A stretch of DNA of 64,000 nucleotides, from contig NZ_JALLIN010000004.1 in the NCBI RefSeq assembly GCF_023630175.1, forward strand, positions 146,225-210,224, in the 5' to 3' direction. The number at the start of each line of letters is the position of its first letter. The first letter of the stretch is position 1. Shown here in pieces: positions 34,106 to 42,618 of the stretch. Under the pieces are notes generated by a model. The model was not told where the DNA came from. It searched no databases and was given only the letters and a program-made list of their open reading frames with translations. The DNA comes from Streptomyces cellostaticus (GTDB lineage: Bacteria; Actinomycetota; Actinomycetes; Streptomycetales; Streptomycetaceae). Made by a program: the position numbers and the translations under genes.

Positions 34106-34864
34106 ATGGCTACCGGCAACCCCCTGGGGAAGAAGCAGCCGCCGGACGAGCAGCAGCTCGGACCGGTCCTCCGGCGCCGGGGACAGGTGACCGCCAGCAC
34201 GACCGACCAGCGGCTGCTGGACGAGCGCGCCCCCACGGACTGGGTCCACACCGATCCCTGGCGGGTCCTGCGGATCCAGTCGGAGTTCATCGAGGGCTTC
34301 GGCACGCTGGCCGAGCTCCCGCCCGCGATCAGCGTGTTCGGCTCGGCGCGGACACCGGTGGACTCCGCGGAGTACGACGCGGGCGTACGGCTCGGGCGAG
34401 GGCTGGTCGAGGCCGGCTGGGCCGTGATCACCGGCGGTGGCCCGGGGGCCATGGAGGCGGCCAACAAGGGCGCGTGCGAGGCCGGCGGCACCTCGGTCGG
34501 GCTCGGCATCGAGCTGCCCTTCGAGCAGGGACTCAACCCCTACGTCGACATCGGCCTCAACTTCCGCTACTTCTTCGTCCGGAAGATGATGTTCGTCAAG
34601 TACGCGCAGGGGTTCGTGGTGCTGCCGGGCGGCCTCGGCACCCTCGACGAGCTCTTCGAGGCGCTCACCCTGGTCCAGACCCAGAAGGTGACCCGCTTCC
34701 CGATCGTGCTGTTCTGCACCGAGTACTGGGGCGGTCTGCTGTCCTGGCTGAAGGACACGCTGGTGGCCCAGGGGAAGGCGGCGGAGAAGGACCTGCTGCT
34801 GTTCCACGTGACCGACGAGGTCGAGGAAGCGGTGGCCCTGGTGTCCAAGGAGGCCGGGCGCTAG
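34106..34864 (+). CDS. LOG family protein (TIGR00730-type Rossmann fold)
   Basis: A 252-residue protein with a lysine-decarboxylase-like Rossmann fold. It has SVFGSARTP, ITGGGPGAMEAANKGA and the phosphoribohydrolase signature VVLPGGLGTLDELFE. LOG proteins cleave nucleoside monophosphates to release bases, as in cytokinin activation; the natural substrate here is unknown. The ATG at 34106 follows GGAGGGAG. It stands between dapE and folP, as in mycobacteria. Confidence 0.92.
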   Translation: MATGNPLGKKQPPDEQQLGPVLRRRGQVTASTTDQRLLDERAPTDWVHTDPWRVLRIQSEFIEGFGTLAELPPAISVFGSARTPVDSAEYDAGVRLGRGLVEAGWAVITGGGPGAMEAANKGACEAGGTSVGLGIELPFEQGLNPYVDIGLNFRYFFVRKMMFVKYAQGFVVLPGGLGTLDELFEALTLVQTQKVTRFPIVLFCTEYWGGLLSWLKDTLVAQGKAAEKDLLLFHVTDEVEEAVALVSKEAGR

Positions 34865-34930
34865 TGCCGCGACCGCCGGGGGCCGCCCGTCGAGGAGCGG
34901 CGTCCGGTCGGTGCTCCCGGCGCGCCGGGC

Positions 34931-34984
34931 CGGACTGGGCGGATCGGGCGGACCGGGCGGACCGGGCGGACCGGGCGGACCGGG
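34931..34984. repeat. 9-bp minisatellite, six units
   Basis: Six head-to-tail copies of CGGACCGGG; the first two differ by one base each. It lies in the 214-bp gap between the convergent LOG and folP genes. Nothing else is recognised in the gap. Confidence 0.9.
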
Positions 34985-35078
34985 GAGCGGGTCCCGGGGC
35001 ACACGCCCCGGTCCCGTCCTCCCCGTCCGGCCGGACACCCGTCCCGGACGGTCCGCGGGGGCCTTGTGCCGCTGCCGG

Positions 35079-35939
35079 CTACGCCAGGCCGCGGCGGGCC
35101 ACCGCCGGGGGCCGGTGGCCCTGGATGGAGGCGACCATGTCCAGGACCTGGCGGGTCTCGGCGACCTCGTGCACGCGGTACACCCGCGCGCCCAGCCACG
35201 CCGACACCGCGGTGGCCGCCAGCGTGCCGACCAGCCGTTCCCGCACCGGCCGGTCCAGCGTCTCGCCGACGAAGTCCTTGTTGGAGAGCGATACGAGCAC
35301 GGGCCACCCCGTGGCGGCCATCTCGTCCAGCCGCCGGGTCGCCTCCAGGCTGTGCCGCGTGTTCTTGCCGAAGTCGTGCCCGGGATCGATCAGCACCGAC
35401 TCCCGGGGCACCCCCAGGGCGACGGCACGCTCCGCCAGCCCCAGGGTCACCTCCAGGATGTCGGCGACGACGTCGTCGTAGGTCACCCGGTGCGGGCGGG
35501 TCCGGGGTTCGGCCCCGCCCGCGTGCGTGCACACCAGCCCCGCGCCGTGCCGTGCGGCGACCTCCGCGAGAGCGGGATCGACGCCGCCCCACGCGTCGTT
35601 CAGCAGATCCGCGCCCGCCTCGCACACCGCCTCGCCGACCTCGGCCCGCCAGGTGTCCACGCTGATCACCACGTCCGGGAAGCGGCGGCGCACCTCGGCG
35701 ACGAAGCCCACGGTCCGCCGTGCCTCCTCCTCGGCCGTGACCTCCTCGCCGGGCCCCGCCTTCACTCCGCCGATGTCGACGATCGCCGCGCCCTCGGCCA
35801 CCGCCCGCTCCACGCGCGCGAGGGCCGCCTCGTCGTGGAAGGTGGCTCCGCGGTCGTAGAAGGAGTCCGGGGTCCGGTTCACGATCGCCATGATCACGGG
35901 CTCGTGCGCCCCGAATTCCCGCTTGCCCAGCCTGAGCAT
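35079..35939 (-). CDS. folP: Dihydropteroate synthase (FolP/FolP2-type)
   Basis: A 286-residue TIM-barrel protein of the DHPS family. It has IMAIVNRTPDSFYDRG (first pterin loop), AAIVDIGGVKAGPGEE, VVISVDTWRAEV and LIDPGHDFGKNTRHS. The usual NxTPDSFxDGG and DPGxGFxK motifs are recognisable but altered (FYDRG, GHDFGK). In actinobacteria such variants correspond to the FolP2 paralogue, whose DHPS activity has been questioned. A classical folP is expected elsewhere in the genome. Confidence 0.88.
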   Translation of the reverse strand: MLRLGKREFGAHEPVIMAIVNRTPDSFYDRGATFHDEAALARVERAVAEGAAIVDIGGVKAGPGEEVTAEEEARRTVGFVAEVRRRFPDVVISVDTWRAEVGEAVCEAGADLLNDAWGGVDPALAEVAARHGAGLVCTHAGGAEPRTRPHRVTYDDVVADILEVTLGLAERAVALGVPRESVLIDPGHDFGKNTRHSLEATRRLDEMAATGWPVLVSLSNKDFVGETLDRPVRERLVGTLAATAVSAWLGARVYRVHEVAETRQVLDMVASIQGHRPPAVARRGLA

Positions 35940-36076
35940 CCGCTGCGACCTCTCGTAGTACGTCCCTCGGTACAGCCGCCTGTGACCCTAACCGTCCGGT
36001 TCGCATGGCACGATCGGAGCCTGACAGATTCGTCCGCCGGCACAGCGTCCGGTACCGAGCGTGGGGACCCCTGGCG

Positions 36077-36427
36077 ATGCTGATGTTCCTGTTCCTGGTC
36101 GTCGCCCTGGCCGTCGTGGTGGCCGCGGTGACACTTGCCGTGGTCAGCGGCGGTGAGCGCGGCCCGCTGCCGGAGGCCGTTCCGGAGCGGCTGCGGGACC
36201 CCCTGCCCCCGGACCGCCCGGTCGGCGGCCAGGACGTGGCGAACCTGCGTTTCCCGCTGGCGCCGCGCGGCTACCGGATGTCCGACGTGGACGACGCCCT
36301 CGGCCGGCTCGCCGCCGAACTCGCCGAGCGGGACGCCCGTATCGCCGACCTGGAGTCCGCGCTGGCCGGCGCACGCGCCGCCGCCGCGCACGCCCGGCCG
36401 GACAAGCCCGGTCAGGAGGAGCGGTGA
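36077..36427 (+). CDS. Small membrane protein with C-terminal DivIVA-domain motif
   Basis: A 116-residue protein. An N-terminal helix (FLFLVVALAVVVAAVTLAVV) is followed by a Pro-rich linker. The motif FPLAPRGYRMSDVDDALGRLA, a DivIVA/Wag31 N-terminal-domain signature, comes next, and then a short coiled coil. It likely sits at the membrane and may touch the polar-growth/division machinery; this is inference. An in-frame ATG at 36005 is disfavoured because codons between 36005 and 36077 have many A/T third positions. GGGGA precedes 36077. The stop overlaps the tag start (GTGA). Confidence 0.75.
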   Translation: MLMFLFLVVALAVVVAAVTLAVVSGGERGPLPEAVPERLRDPLPPDRPVGGQDVANLRFPLAPRGYRMSDVDDALGRLAAELAERDARIADLESALAGARAAAAHARPDKPGQEER

Positions 36428-37083
36428 CGAGCCCCGGAGCCGCCCTCGCCGGACCCGACGGCAGGGCCCGCTGCCCCTGGGCCCTGTCCGCCGAGGACTA
36501 CGTCTCGTACCACGACGAGGAGTGGGGCCGGCCGGTCCACGGTGACGACGCCCTCTTCGAGCGGGTCAGCCTGGAGGCCTTCCAGTCGGGCCTGTCCTGG
36601 ATCACGATCCTGCGCCGCCGCCCCGGCTTCCGTGCCGCGTTCGCGGGCTTCCGCATCGAGCGGGTGGCCGCGTTCACGGACGAGGACCGCGAGCGGCTGC
36701 TGGCCGACCCGGGCATCATCCGCAACCGCGCCAAGATCGACGCGACGCTCTCCAACGCCCGCGTGCTGGCCGGCTGGGCGGCGGGCGAGCTGGACGAGCT
36801 GATCTGGTCGCACGCCCCGGACCCGGCGGGCCGCCCGGTGCCGCGGACCCTGGCCGACGTCTCCGCCGTCACCCCCGAGTCCACGGCCCTGTCCAAGGCG
36901 CTGAAGAAACGGGGCCTGAGGTTCGTCGGCCCCACGACGGCGTACGCGCTGATGCAGGCATGCGGGCTGGTCGACGACCACCTGGAGGGGTGCGTGAGCC
37001 GCACCGCCGCGGCGGTGCGGCCACCCGCGGGCCCGGGGAGCCGGTCGCTCAGCGGCCCAGGTACTTCGGCTTCTCCTTGTTGA
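36424..37083 (+). CDS. tag: DNA-3-methyladenine glycosylase I
   Basis: Repair enzyme excising 3-methyladenine. It has 219 residues. The family motifs RCPWALSAEDYVSYHDEEWG, FERVSLEAFQSGLSWITILRR, IIRNRAKIDATLSNAR and the C-terminal FVGPTTAYALMQACGLVDDH (zinc/HhH region) are complete. The GTG start overlaps the previous stop. The last 35 bp overlap the convergent enoyl-CoA hydratase gene, giving a slightly longer, non-conserved tail. Confidence 0.93.
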   Translation: MTSPGAALAGPDGRARCPWALSAEDYVSYHDEEWGRPVHGDDALFERVSLEAFQSGLSWITILRRRPGFRAAFAGFRIERVAAFTDEDRERLLADPGIIRNRAKIDATLSNARVLAGWAAGELDELIWSHAPDPAGRPVPRTLADVSAVTPESTALSKALKKRGLRFVGPTTAYALMQACGLVDDHLEGCVSRTAAAVRPPAGPGSRSLSGPGTSASPC

Positions 37084-37852
37084 CGAAGGCCCGGACCGCG
37101 ATCGTGTGGTCCTCGGAGCTGCCCGCGCGGGTCTGCAGCTCGTCCTCCTTCTCCAGGGTCTCGGCGAGGGAGTGCGTCAGGCCGTAGGCCACCGCCTCCT
37201 TGATCGCCGAGTACGCCACCGTCGGACCCTCCGCCAGGGCCCGGGCCACCTTCTCGGCCTCGGTCCGCAGCTCGGCGGCGGGCACGAGCCGGTTGGCGAT
37301 GCCGAGCTCCAGGGCGTCCTGGGCGCTGATGTTGCGCGGGAAGAGCAGCAGGTCGGCGGCGCGGCCCGGGCCGACCACCCGGGGCAGCGTCCAGGAGATG
37401 CCGGAGTCGGCGGTGAGGGCGACGCCCGCGAACGAGGTGTTGAAGGCCGCGGTGTCGGCCACCACCCGGTAGTCGGCGGCCAGCGCGAAGCCGAACCCGG
37501 CCCCGGCGGCGACTCCGTTCACCGCCGCGACCACCGGCTTCGCCGCCCCGGCCAGCGCCCGCACGATCGGGTTGTAGTGCTCCCGGACCGTGCTCATGGT
37601 CTGCCGGGACCCGGTCTCGCGGTCCGACACCAGCAGCCCGATGTGCTCCTTGAGGTCCTGGCCCACGCAGAACGCCCGGTCCCCGGCCGCGGTCAGCAGG
37701 ATCGCCCGGACGGCGCCGTCCCCGGCCGCGGACTCCGCCGCCTCCCGGAGGGCGACCTTGGCCGCGATGTTCAGCGCGTTCATCGCCTCCGGGCGGTTCA
37801 GCGTGATCGTCGCGAGTCCGTCGGTCACCTCGTAGAGAACGGTGTCGGCCAT
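37049..37852 (-). CDS. Enoyl-CoA hydratase/isomerase family protein
   Basis: A 267-residue crotonase-fold enzyme. It has ITLNRPEAMNALN at the N-terminus, AFCVGQDLKEH (oxyanion hole) and the signature AAVNGVAAGAGFGFALAADYRV. At the position of the second catalytic Glu it has ADSGISWTLPRVVG, so PaaG/isomerase-type activity is as likely as hydratase. The substrate is not predictable. The start at 37852 has GGAGGGG upstream. A palindrome 26 nt before the start suggests control by a TetR-type regulator. Confidence 0.88.
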   Translation of the reverse strand: MADTVLYEVTDGLATITLNRPEAMNALNIAAKVALREAAESAAGDGAVRAILLTAAGDRAFCVGQDLKEHIGLLVSDRETGSRQTMSTVREHYNPIVRALAGAAKPVVAAVNGVAAGAGFGFALAADYRVVADTAAFNTSFAGVALTADSGISWTLPRVVGPGRAADLLLFPRNISAQDALELGIANRLVPAAELRTEAEKVARALAEGPTVAYSAIKEAVAYGLTHSLAETLEKEDELQTRAGSSEDHTIAVRAFVNKEKPKYLGR

Positions 37853-37877
37853 GGGGCATCCCCTCCGGTCAGAAGTG

Positions 37878-37901
37878 GTGGCGTACCGCTCGGTACGCCA
37901 C
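37878..37901. promoter_or_regulatory. 24-bp perfect palindrome upstream of the enoyl-CoA hydratase gene
   Basis: 10-bp perfect arms around GCTC, with core GTACCGCTCGGTAC. ACCG-N2-CGGT cores are typical of TetR-family operators. Such regulators often control fatty-acid or acyl-CoA genes. It is centred about 38 nt before the start codon. Confidence 0.55.
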
Positions 37902-38083
37902 GGTCCGAAGGACAGCATGGCGGAGATCGCCGCCCGGGGGCCGGACCGGAGGTGTGACCTGCGTCAAACGAAAACGGAGCGAGGCCGGCCGCGGTGCGTC
38001 CGTGTGGTGGCGCAGTATCGCAGCCACATCGCCGAATTGGGTGGTTTTGCTCGCGCGCGTTGCGCAAGCGATGCCGACTGATG

Positions 38084-38114
38084 TTGGTCATCGGGTCCTG
38101 GCATGCGGGATAAT
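38084..38114 (+). promoter_or_regulatory. Candidate promoter of the DUF3117 gene
   Basis: GATAAT (38109-38114), preceded by a TTGGTC box (38084-38089) at 19 nt. It is the best -10 match in the 376-bp gap between the divergent hydratase and DUF3117 genes. The leader would be about 110 nt. Confidence 0.4.
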
Positions 38115-38228
38115 GGCCTGGAAGCAATGTGTTCGATGCCGGTGTCGCGTGTCCCGTACCAGGACCGCGGGGTGCCCTTCGTGGGGCTTCGGCAGACGAT
38201 GAGCCTGGTTTCAGGAAGGGGAACGAGC

Positions 38229-38396
38229 ATGGCGGCCATGAAGCCGCGGACGGGTGATGGCCCGCTCGAGGTGACCAAGGAGGGGCGGGGCATCGTCATG
38301 CGCGTTCCGCTCGAAGGCGGCGGTCGACTCGTCGTCGAGCTGACCCCTGACGAGGCCGAGGCGCTCGGCGACGCCCTCAAGAAGGTCGTCGTCTGA
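38229..38396 (+). CDS. DUF3117 protein
   Basis: The 55-residue protein MAAMKPRTGDGPLEVTKEGR- with the closing LTPDEAEALGDALKKVV is near-invariant in actinobacteria (from memory Rv1211 in M. tuberculosis). Function is unknown; the high conservation suggests a core role. The ATG at 38229 is preceded by AAGGGGAA. A strong terminator follows. Confidence 0.93.
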   Translation: MAAMKPRTGDGPLEVTKEGRGIVMRVPLEGGGRLVVELTPDEAEALGDALKKVVV

Positions 38397-38418
38397 CGGG
38401 CCGGCGATCCTGTCCTTC

Positions 38419-38456
38419 CGTCCGCCCCGGCACCGTATGCGGTGCCGGGGCGGACG
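38419..38456. terminator. 17-bp perfect bidirectional terminator stem
   Basis: Arms of 17 bp (CGTCCGCCCCGGCACCG and its complement) around TATG, between the convergent DUF3117 and O-methyltransferase genes. Confidence 0.8.
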
Positions 38457-38483
38457 TGTGTCCGCAGCCCCGAGACGCCCGGC

Positions 38484-39116
38484 TCACCGCTTGACGGCGC
38501 ACAGCAGCCCGTCGCCCACCGGTAGCAGCGACGTCACCAGCTCCTGGCTCTCCCGCACCGTGCGCAGCAGCTCGCGCAGCCGCAGCACCTCCGCGGGCTG
38601 CGGTCCCGAGTCGACCGTACGGCCGTTGGCGAAGATGCCCTCGAACACCACCAGGCCGCCCGGGCGCAGCAGGCGCAACGATTCAGCCAGGTAGTCCGAG
38701 TACTCCTGGCGGTCGCCGTCGCAGAAGACGAGGTCGTAGCCGGCGTCCGCGAGCCGGGGCAGCACCTCCAGCGCCCGGCCCGGGATGAACCGGGCCCGGT
38801 TGCTCGCGAAGCCGCAGGCCCGGAAGGCCTGCCGGGCGAACTGCTGGTGCTCCGGCTCGGGGTCGACCGTGGTGAGCACCCCGTCCGGGCGCATGCCGTG
38901 CAGCAGATGGATTCCGGACACCCCGCAGCCGGTGCCGATCTCCGCGACCGCCTTCGCGTCCACGGAGGCGGCGAGCAGGCGGAGCGCGGCACCCGTGCCG
39001 GGCGACACCGAGCGCAGCCCTGCGTCGCGGGCCCGGTCCCGGGCCCAGCGCAGTGCTTCGTCCTCGGCGACATAGGCGTCGGCGAACGCCCAGCTAGTCT
39101 GCCGGTTGCCGGTAAT
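38484..39116 (-). CDS. O-methyltransferase (class I SAM, family of mycobacterial Rv1220c)
   Basis: A protein of about 210 residues. Conserved coding begins at ITGNRQTSWAFADAY. SAM motifs are VAEIGTGCGVSGIHLL, TTVDPEPEHQQFA and YDLVFCDGDRQEY, and the end is VGDGLLCAVKR. No ATG, GTG, TTG or CTG exists in frame between the upstream stop and the first conserved residues; the first GTG lies 36 codons inside. ATT at 39116, preceded by AGGAG at 6 nt, is the best start. The gene is divergent from sigE, as in mycobacteria. The substrate is unknown. Confidence 0.85.
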   Translation of the reverse strand: MTGNRQTSWAFADAYVAEDEALRWARDRARDAGLRSVSPGTGAALRLLAASVDAKAVAEIGTGCGVSGIHLLHGMRPDGVLTTVDPEPEHQQFARQAFRACGFASNRARFIPGRALEVLPRLADAGYDLVFCDGDRQEYSDYLAESLRLLRPGGLVVFEGIFANGRTVDSGPQPAEVLRLRELLRTVRESQELVTSLLPVGDGLLCAVKR

Positions 39117-39344
39117 GACGCTCTCCTGTCCCCGTGGTTGCCTGGGCGTGACTGTATCCGTTGGCGTCGGGAACCCGCAGATGGGACCGCGCGTTTACAG
39201 GGTTGAGACGAAGGGCCCGGACGCGATGGGGGGCGAGCGGTGGATCGGGACGCCGAGCACATGCTGACGCAGCCGTATGAGCCGTATCAGCCCAGATCAA
39301 TTTCTCGTAAAACCGCTTATCCGGTCCTAACGGGCGAGGTGGCT

Positions 39345-40133
39345 ATGGTAGGGGCTCCACTGGACACCACCAGAGCTGACAGGGGAGGTGCGGCTGCGCC
39401 TGTTGACCGCAGAGGGATGCTGAGGCGTCTTCTCGGGTCGGCGGGGAAGCCGAAATCCGTGACCGACACTGCTGCTGACCACGGCCGGACCGCCGGCGCC
39501 GCCGCCGGGGACGCCCACACCGCGACCTTCTCCACCGACGCGGACGGGCAGGCGTGGACTCCGCCCACCTGGGAGGAGATCGTCAGCACGCACAGCGGCC
39601 GGGTCTACCGCCTGGCCTACCGCCTCACGGGCAACCAGCACGACGCCGAGGACCTCACCCAGGAGGTCTTCGTCCGTGTCTTCCGCTCCCTGTCGACCTA
39701 CTCGCCGGGCACCTTCGAGGGCTGGCTGCACCGCATCACCACCAACCTCTTCCTGGACATGGTCCGGCGCAAGCAGCGCATCCGCTTCGACGCCCTCGGC
39801 GAGGACGCGGCCGAGCGCCTGCCCAGCAAGGAGCCGACCCCGCAGCAGGTCTTCAACGACGCGCACTTCGACGCCGACGTGCAGCAGGCGCTCGACACCC
39901 TCGCGCCCGAGTTCCGCGCCGCCGTCGTGCTCTGCGACATCGAGGGGCTGTCCTACGAGGAGATCGCCGCGACCCTCGGCGTGAAGCTCGGCACGGTCCG
40001 TTCCCGCATCCACCGCGGTCGCTCCCAGCTCCGCAAGGCCCTCGCCCACCGGTCGCCCGAGGCCCGCAGGGCCGAGCGGCGTTCCTTCGTGGCCCGTGTC
40101 CCCGCTCTGGGGGGAGGGGGCGCGACCGCGTGA
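39345..40133 (+). CDS. sigE: ECF RNA polymerase sigma factor, SigE type
   Basis: A sigma-70 family group IV factor (262 residues from this start). Region 2 is [20 protein letters not shown] and the helix [20 protein letters not shown]. Region 4 is [20 protein letters not shown]. The start at 39345 (MVGAPLDTT) has GAGGTGG upstream. Alternatives at 39240 and 39417 exist, and codons before about 39417 have unusually many A/T third positions, so 39417 is quite possible. An anti-sigma gene overlaps its stop. It is orthologous by synteny to mycobacterial SigE, not to the S. coelicolor gene historically called sigE. Confidence 0.9.
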   Translation: MVGAPLDTTRADRGGAAAPVDRRGMLRRLLGSAGKPKSVTDTAADHGRTAGAAAGDAHTATFSTDADGQAWTPPTWEEIVSTHSGRVYRLAYRLTGNQHDAEDLTQEVFVRVFRSLSTYSPGTFEGWLHRITTNLFLDMVRRKQRIRFDALGEDAAERLPSKEPTPQQVFNDAHFDADVQQALDTLAPEFRAAVVLCDIEGLSYEEIAATLGVKLGTVRSRIHRGRSQLRKALAHRSPEARRAERRSFVARVPALGGGGATA

Positions 40134-41152
40134 ACGGATCCCGTCCGAAACCCGCTCAGCCCCAGCTCGCCGAGCAGCACCTGGGAGACCGGCTCTCCGC
40201 CCTCGTGGACGGGGAGCTGGGCCATGAGTCCCGTGAACGCGTCCTCGCCCACCTGGCCACCTGCGCCCGGTGCAAGGCGGAGGCGGACGCCCAGCGGCGG
40301 CTGAAGAACGTGTTCGCCGAGGCGGCCCCGCCGCCCCCCTCCGAGAGCTTCCTGGCCCGCCTCCAGGGCCTTCCCGGGGGAGGCGGGCCCGACGGCGGTG
40401 GCACACAGGTGCCCCAGGGGGACGTCCTCGGGCGAGACTCCGGCACCGGGGTCTTCGGGGCGGGGCGCGAGGAGCGCTTCGAGTTCGGCTACGTACCCGC
40501 GGCTTCCGCCCATGCCGTGGCCCCCGCTCCGGGGGAGCGCGGTTTCCGCATCCATCCGGTCGGCCGCCCTGACCCCGACCGCTTCGCCTCGCGCGGACTG
40601 CGGTTCGCGGCCGCCGCCGCCGGTGCGGTGTCCCTGGCGGCGGTCGCGCTCGGCGGCGTCACCGGCGCCATCACCGGCGACCTCGCCGCGGACGCCCGTG
40701 GCGGCTCCGGCACCGGCAACGTGGTCCCGGCCCGCTCGGCCGGTGCCGGCACGGGCACGGTCCCGGGCGCCGGTGCGGGCGCGGCGACACCGGACACGCA
40801 GCGCCGACGCGCGGTGGGCCCGCTGCTCGCCCAGGGCAGCAGCCTGCTCGGCCCGAGCCCGGCGGCGCCCACCTCCCTGTCGGCCCCGCTGCTGCCCGGT
40901 GCCCAGCCGCCGCTCGCCGGACAGGTCCAGGACGTCATGCGCGACCTGACGACGCCGGTGATGGCCGGCGCGGCCGCGGTCTCCCCGCTGATACGCCCGC
41001 TGGACGACATCACCCCGCTGCCCCTGACCTCCTGGCCCGCCACACCTCGGCTGAACGGCGCTCCGGGCACCCTGTCCGCCCCCGTTCCCGACACGCCGCC
41101 GGCCTCCGGCACCCCCTCGGCCGCCCCCGCGTTCCGGGCCGGGCGGAACTGA
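40130..41152 (+). CDS. Zinc-binding (ZAS) anti-sigma factor with membrane segment
   Basis: A 340-residue protein. The N-terminal zinc anti-sigma motif HLATCARC (H-x3-C-x2-C) lies within [19 protein letters not shown]. One hydrophobic stretch ([19 protein letters not shown]) at about 160-180 would anchor it, followed by a Pro/Ala/Gly-rich, probably extracytoplasmic, region. The GTG overlaps the sigE stop (GTGA), so sigma and anti-sigma are made together. It matches the RseA position in the mycobacterial sigE operon; the C-terminal part is much longer and unconserved-looking. Confidence 0.85.
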   Translation: MNGSRPKPAQPQLAEQHLGDRLSALVDGELGHESRERVLAHLATCARCKAEADAQRRLKNVFAEAAPPPPSESFLARLQGLPGGGGPDGGGTQVPQGDVLGRDSGTGVFGAGREERFEFGYVPAASAHAVAPAPGERGFRIHPVGRPDPDRFASRGLRFAAAAAGAVSLAAVALGGVTGAITGDLAADARGGSGTGNVVPARSAGAGTGTVPGAGAGAATPDTQRRRAVGPLLAQGSSLLGPSPAAPTSLSAPLLPGAQPPLAGQVQDVMRDLTTPVMAGAAAVSPLIRPLDDITPLPLTSWPATPRLNGAPGTLSAPVPDTPPASGTPSAAPAFRAGRN

Positions 41153-41234
41153 CGCAAGTCTCACCATCGGGCGGTACCCGCCCGGCAGTCGGGCCGGGTA
41201 CCGTTGAGCGACCGAGGATCGCAAGGAGCGTCAG

Positions 41235-41663
41235 GTGTTCAATGACATAGGACCACTCGAGCTGGTGACCATCATTGTTCTCGCCGTGCTCGTCTTCGGT
41301 CCGGACAAGCTCCCCAAGGTCATCCAGGACGTGACGCGGACGATCCGGAAGATCCGCGAGTTCTCGGAGAGCGCCAAGCAGGACATCCGCACCGAGCTCG
41401 GCCCGGAGTTCAAGGACTTCGAGTTCGAGGACCTCAACCCCAAGACCTTCATCCGCAAGCAGCTGGACAACGAGGACCTGGGGCTGAAGGAGATCCGCAA
41501 CGGATTCGACCTGAAGAAGGAGATGGCCGAGGTCACGGACGCGGTCCACAGCCGCGACGGCCAGGCCCCGTCCTCCTCGCCGGGCGGGCGCATCGACATG
41601 ACCAAGAAGCCCGACGACTCGGGCAGGGGCGCTCCTCCGCCGTTCGACGCGGACGCCACCTGA
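41235..41663 (+). CDS. tatB: Sec-independent protein translocase TatB
   Basis: A membrane component of the twin-arginine export machine. The 142-residue protein has one N-terminal helix (LELVTIIVLAVLVFGPDKLP, with the FGP hinge) followed by an amphipathic helix and an acidic/basic cytoplasmic tail. Length and the E8 of the GPLEL motif favour TatB over TatA. The GTG start at 41235 has AAGGAG. The order anti-sigma-tatB fits mycobacteria except that no htrA gene lies between them. Confidence 0.92.
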   Translation: MFNDIGPLELVTIIVLAVLVFGPDKLPKVIQDVTRTIRKIREFSESAKQDIRTELGPEFKDFEFEDLNPKTFIRKQLDNEDLGLKEIRNGFDLKKEMAEVTDAVHSRDGQAPSSSPGGRIDMTKKPDDSGRGAPPPFDADAT

Positions 41664-41871
41664 TCCCGGCCGGGACCCAGTGGCGCACCTCACAGCCCGA
41701 TGACGGCGCACGAGCCCCCGGCGGGCCGTACGTGCGACCCACGCGCCGGGCGGCTTCCCTGCTGCCCGCACGGGTGTGGATATGCTGCCGAGTTGTTGTG
41801 CGGACCGGACGAGTACGCCCGAAGGGGGGCGGGCCTCCCGGTCCGACGAGAGCGAGGAGGCGTCCGGGCAG

Positions 41872-42543
41872 ATGGAGACGACAAGTCGGGTGGGCGCACA
41901 GACGCCGGCCGCGGAGGACGGGCAGCACGCCCCCTCCGCCCCGCGCACCGTCGACGGGTACCTGCGGGCGCCCTTCCCCTGGTACGGCCTCGACGAGGCC
42001 TTCACGGGACCGCGTTGGCTGATGCAGGTCGGCGCGGCGGCCGACGGCGCCGTCGAGCACGGTTCGATCGGGCACGGTGACGAGCCCTCCGTGCGCAACG
42101 AGCACGTGGCCGCGGCCGCGGACGAGCCGCGGGAGAAGTTCGCGGTCGTCGTCACCGTGGCCGCGAACCCGTCCCGCCGCAGCGCCGACGGCACGGGACT
42201 GCTGGAGGCGACGTCGGTGTCCTCGGCGGCCTGGCTGGCGGGAGTGGGGCTGCTGTCCTTCACCTGGCCCGGGCAGATGGACCACGGCCTGCGTGACGAC
42301 TGGCTGGACCAGCAGACCGAGACCGCCTGGGCACTCGCCGACGACCTCGAGGGACCGGAGTGGTCCGGACTCTCGCTGCCGGTGGACGGGGTGCCCACGC
42401 CCTTCTACTACCGGGAGTCGGAGTTCGGCTGGGTGCTGGCCGGCTCCACCGGGTCAGGTGTGCACGTCGGCGCCTACGGGCGGGGGATGAGCGCGTACGG
42501 ACTCGGCTTCGCCGTCGTCAAGGACGTCGCCGCGTACGCCTGA
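41872..42543 (+). CDS. Conserved streptomycete hypothetical protein
   Basis: A 223-residue soluble protein without a family I can name. It has a conserved-looking start of the folded part (TVDGYLRAPFPWYGLDEAF), Trp-rich stretches (FTWPGQMDHGLRDDWLD) and the ending GRGMSAYGLGFAVVKDVA. There is no signal peptide. The ATG at 41872 has GAGGAGG about 12 nt upstream. It sits between tatB and the convergent mrp; a stem-loop follows it. Confidence 0.7.
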   Translation: METTSRVGAQTPAAEDGQHAPSAPRTVDGYLRAPFPWYGLDEAFTGPRWLMQVGAAADGAVEHGSIGHGDEPSVRNEHVAAAADEPREKFAVVVTVAANPSRRSADGTGLLEATSVSSAAWLAGVGLLSFTWPGQMDHGLRDDWLDQQTETAWALADDLEGPEWSGLSLPVDGVPTPFYYRESEFGWVLAGSTGSGVHVGAYGRGMSAYGLGFAVVKDVAAYA

Positions 42544-42562
42544 CCGAACCGCACGGGAGAGA

Positions 42563-42588
42563 GGGGCGCCAGTACCTCCCGGCGCCCC
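42563..42588. terminator. Stem-loop between convergent genes
   Basis: 8-bp perfect arms GGGGCGCC / GGCGCCCC with a 10-nt loop, between the hypothetical gene and mrp. Confidence 0.55.
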
Positions 42589-42618
42589 CTCGTCCCTGGT
42601 GTACGGCCGCGAGAGCTC

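Noticed and set aside
39094..39300. Minus-strand small ORF overlapping the O-methyltransferase 5' end
   Set aside because: Frame is shifted relative to the conserved methyltransferase N-terminus, with no ribosome site and no family similarity.
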